Origin: Burkholderiaceae bacterium
GTDB taxonomy: Bacteria > Pseudomonadota > Gammaproteobacteria > Burkholderiales > Burkholderiaceae_C
Direction of reading: 5' to 3'
NCBI GenBank assembly: GCA_016790175.1
Contig: JAEUPI010000138.1
Span: forward strand, 1-48,840
Length of the DNA: 48,840 bases
Positions 46,657 through 48,840 of this stretch are shown here, in pieces. Under the pieces are notes generated by a model. That model ran no database searches and had not been told where the DNA came from. It worked only from the letters and a program-made list of their open reading frames with translations. The translations under genes were made by a program, and so were the position numbers. Numbering within the stretch: the first letter of the stretch is position 1; every line of letters starts with the position of its first letter.

Positions 46657-47045
46657 CGGGCGCGAGTCTCGTCACGGCCGGCGCGGCGGTGGCCGTCGGG
46701 GCTGCCATCGGCGCGTTGCTGCGCTGGGCGGCAGGGCTGTGGTTGAACCCGCTGTGGCAGGGCTTCCCGCTGGGCACCTTGGCCGTGAATGCAGTGGGCG
46801 GCTTGCTCATCGGCGCGGCGCTCGTGTGGCTGGAGGCCCGGCCAAACGAAGTGATGCGTCTATTCGCGATCGTCGGCGTGCTGGGGGGCTTCACCACCTT
46901 CTCGGCATTCTCGGCCGAGTCACTCGTGCTGTTGCAGCGCGAGCAGTACGGCATGGCGCTGCTCCACGGCCTCGCGCACGTGCTCGGCTCGTTGGGCTGC
47001 GCGGTGCTGGGGTTCGTGGTGGGCCGGCATTGGGTGCACGGATGA
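46653..47045 (+). CDS. crcB: Fluoride channel CrcB/Fluc
   Basis: 130 residues with four membrane spans. GALLRWAAG, the NAVGGLLIG motif (channel Asn) and GFTTFSAFSAE (conserved Phe/Ser lining the fluoride path) identify the family. It exports fluoride as a dual-topology dimer. The start is GTG 46653, overlapping the moaE stop (GTGA); upstream in-frame starts lie inside moaE. No fluoride riboswitch is possible in this overlapping context, so expression follows moaE. Confidence 0.92.
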   Translation: MTGASLVTAGAAVAVGAAIGALLRWAAGLWLNPLWQGFPLGTLAVNAVGGLLIGAALVWLEARPNEVMRLFAIVGVLGGFTTFSAFSAESLVLLQREQYGMALLHGLAHVLGSLGCAVLGFVVGRHWVHG

Positions 47046-47545
47046 GTCGTGGCCCGTTCGACGGTTCGTCGGCCTCGTCGGCACTTCGCTCGGCACTGGG
47101 GCGCTTTGCGACCGGCGTGACGATCGTGACCTGCTCCGACGCGGCCGGCTCGCCGGTGGGCCTGACGGTCAACTCCTTCAGCGCACTTTCGCTGGAGCCG
47201 CCCCTCGTGAGTTGGGCTTTGAGGGTGGAAAGTCCGAGCCTGGCCCCGTTCGAATCCGCCAGGCACTTCGCCGTCAACGTGCTGACCGAGTCACAGCTGG
47301 AGCTCTCGAAGCAGTTCGCAGCCCATGCGCCGGACAAGTTCAGCCTCGGGCGCTGGAGCGCCGGGCGCCATGGCGCGCCGGTGCTGGCCGGCGCGCTGGC
47401 GGTGTTCGAGTGTTCGACCGCCTCGACGCTGCGGCAAGGCGACCATGTGCTCTTCGTCGGCAGCGTGCTGCACAGCGTGGCGCACGCGGGGGCCCCGCTG
47501 GTCTTCCAGGCCGGGCGCTATCGCCGCCTGGGCGAGACGCTGTAG
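47042..47545 (+). CDS. Flavin reductase-like NAD(P)H:FMN oxidoreductase
   Basis: 167 residues of the FMN-binding split-barrel flavin reductase family: ALGRFATGVTIVTC, VGLTVNSFSALSLEPPLVSW and FAVNVLTESQ. It would supply reduced FMN to a partner monooxygenase, but no such partner is nearby. The ATG overlaps the crcB stop (ATGA at 47042), so it is the last gene of the coupled moaE-crcB-reductase set. Confidence 0.88.
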   Translation: MSRGPFDGSSASSALRSALGRFATGVTIVTCSDAAGSPVGLTVNSFSALSLEPPLVSWALRVESPSLAPFESARHFAVNVLTESQLELSKQFAAHAPDKFSLGRWSAGRHGAPVLAGALAVFECSTASTLRQGDHVLFVGSVLHSVAHAGAPLVFQAGRYRRLGETL

Positions 47546-47593
47546 CCTTTCACGGCAGCCCCTTGACGCGGCGCAATCGACGTGCGGCCGGGG

Positions 47594-47621
47594 TTGAAAT
47601 CGCGGCCGCCTGCCCCTAAGT
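47594..47621 (+). promoter_or_regulatory. Sigma-32 (heat-shock) promoter of clpB
   Basis: TTGAAA (47594-47599), 13 bp, CCCCTAAGT (47613-47621) closely matches the RpoH consensus (CTTGAAA and CCCCATNT). The predicted start near 47628 gives a leader of about 20 nt containing AAAGGA before the clpB ATG. Confidence 0.8.
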
Positions 47622-47646
47622 CGACCGCAAGCGAAAGGACCTCTCG

Positions 47647-48840
<1,194 letters not shown>

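Overview
The window is a 48.8 kb piece of a high-GC (roughly two-thirds G+C by eye) betaproteobacterial chromosome, most likely order Burkholderiales. The evidence is gene order and protein style: pstSCAB-phoU-phoB-phoR, rpmE2-rho-trxA facing addB-addA, a 4.5S RNA gene near dnaX-ybaB-recR, mltD facing a yafS-like methyltransferase and rnhA, and an alanine-type aminotransferase-hom-thrC-moeA-moaD-moaE run ending at clpB. I cannot fix the genus. The content is almost all core housekeeping. I see no prophage, insertion sequence, CRISPR array, tRNA or rRNA.

Layout. 1-398: the 5' part of an OlsB-like acyltransferase leaving the window. 511-7161: the complete phosphate regulon core, with tandem PHO boxes correctly spaced from a -10 ahead of pstS, so that PhoB made at the end of the operon can activate its start. 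7169-8827: a GT-C-like membrane glycosyltransferase convergent with phoR. 8866-11070 (minus): trxA, rho and rpmE2, with a strong rho promoter overlapping the trxA stop codon. 11185-17095: addB-addA recombinational repair nuclease/helicase. 17203-21380: two overlapping genes, each a kinase-fold plus HDOD protein; the first has lost most kinase catalytic residues (pseudokinase), the second keeps them and adds a GAF domain. 21472-21840 (minus): a small secreted Lys/Ala/Glu repeat protein. 22069-22167 (minus): 4.5S (SRP) RNA. 22210-23337 (minus): a divergent PurM-family paralogue. 23399-26047: dnaX-ybaB-recR. 26137-27705 (minus): mltD. 28007-29369: methyltransferase and rnhA. 29440-33784: RND efflux adaptor and pump. 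33812-35532 (minus): moaA and an NlpC/P60 lipoprotein. 35769-37664: prpE. 37693-40420 (minus): PIN-PhoH ATPase, a Bcp-type peroxiredoxin and an Mth938-like protein. 40505-47545: aminotransferase, hom, thrC, moeA, moaD, moaE, crcB, flavin reductase. 47594-48840: sigma-32-type promoter and the 5' two-fifths or so of clpB.

Translational coupling is pervasive: stop/start overlaps occur at pstC/pstA, the kinase pair, dnaX/ybaB, aminotransferase/hom, hom/thrC, moeA/moaD, moaE/crcB and crcB/flavin reductase. Several genes have a -10-like hexamer only 6-9 nt before the start codon with no Shine-Dalgarno, suggesting leaderless transcripts; moaE is the best case.

The most unusual items are the pseudokinase-HDOD / kinase-HDOD-GAF pair, an intrinsic terminator sitting 17 nt ahead of phoH, the small repeat protein, and the PurM paralogue beside ffs and dnaX. 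Functions are assigned from motifs and synteny only; no database search was run.
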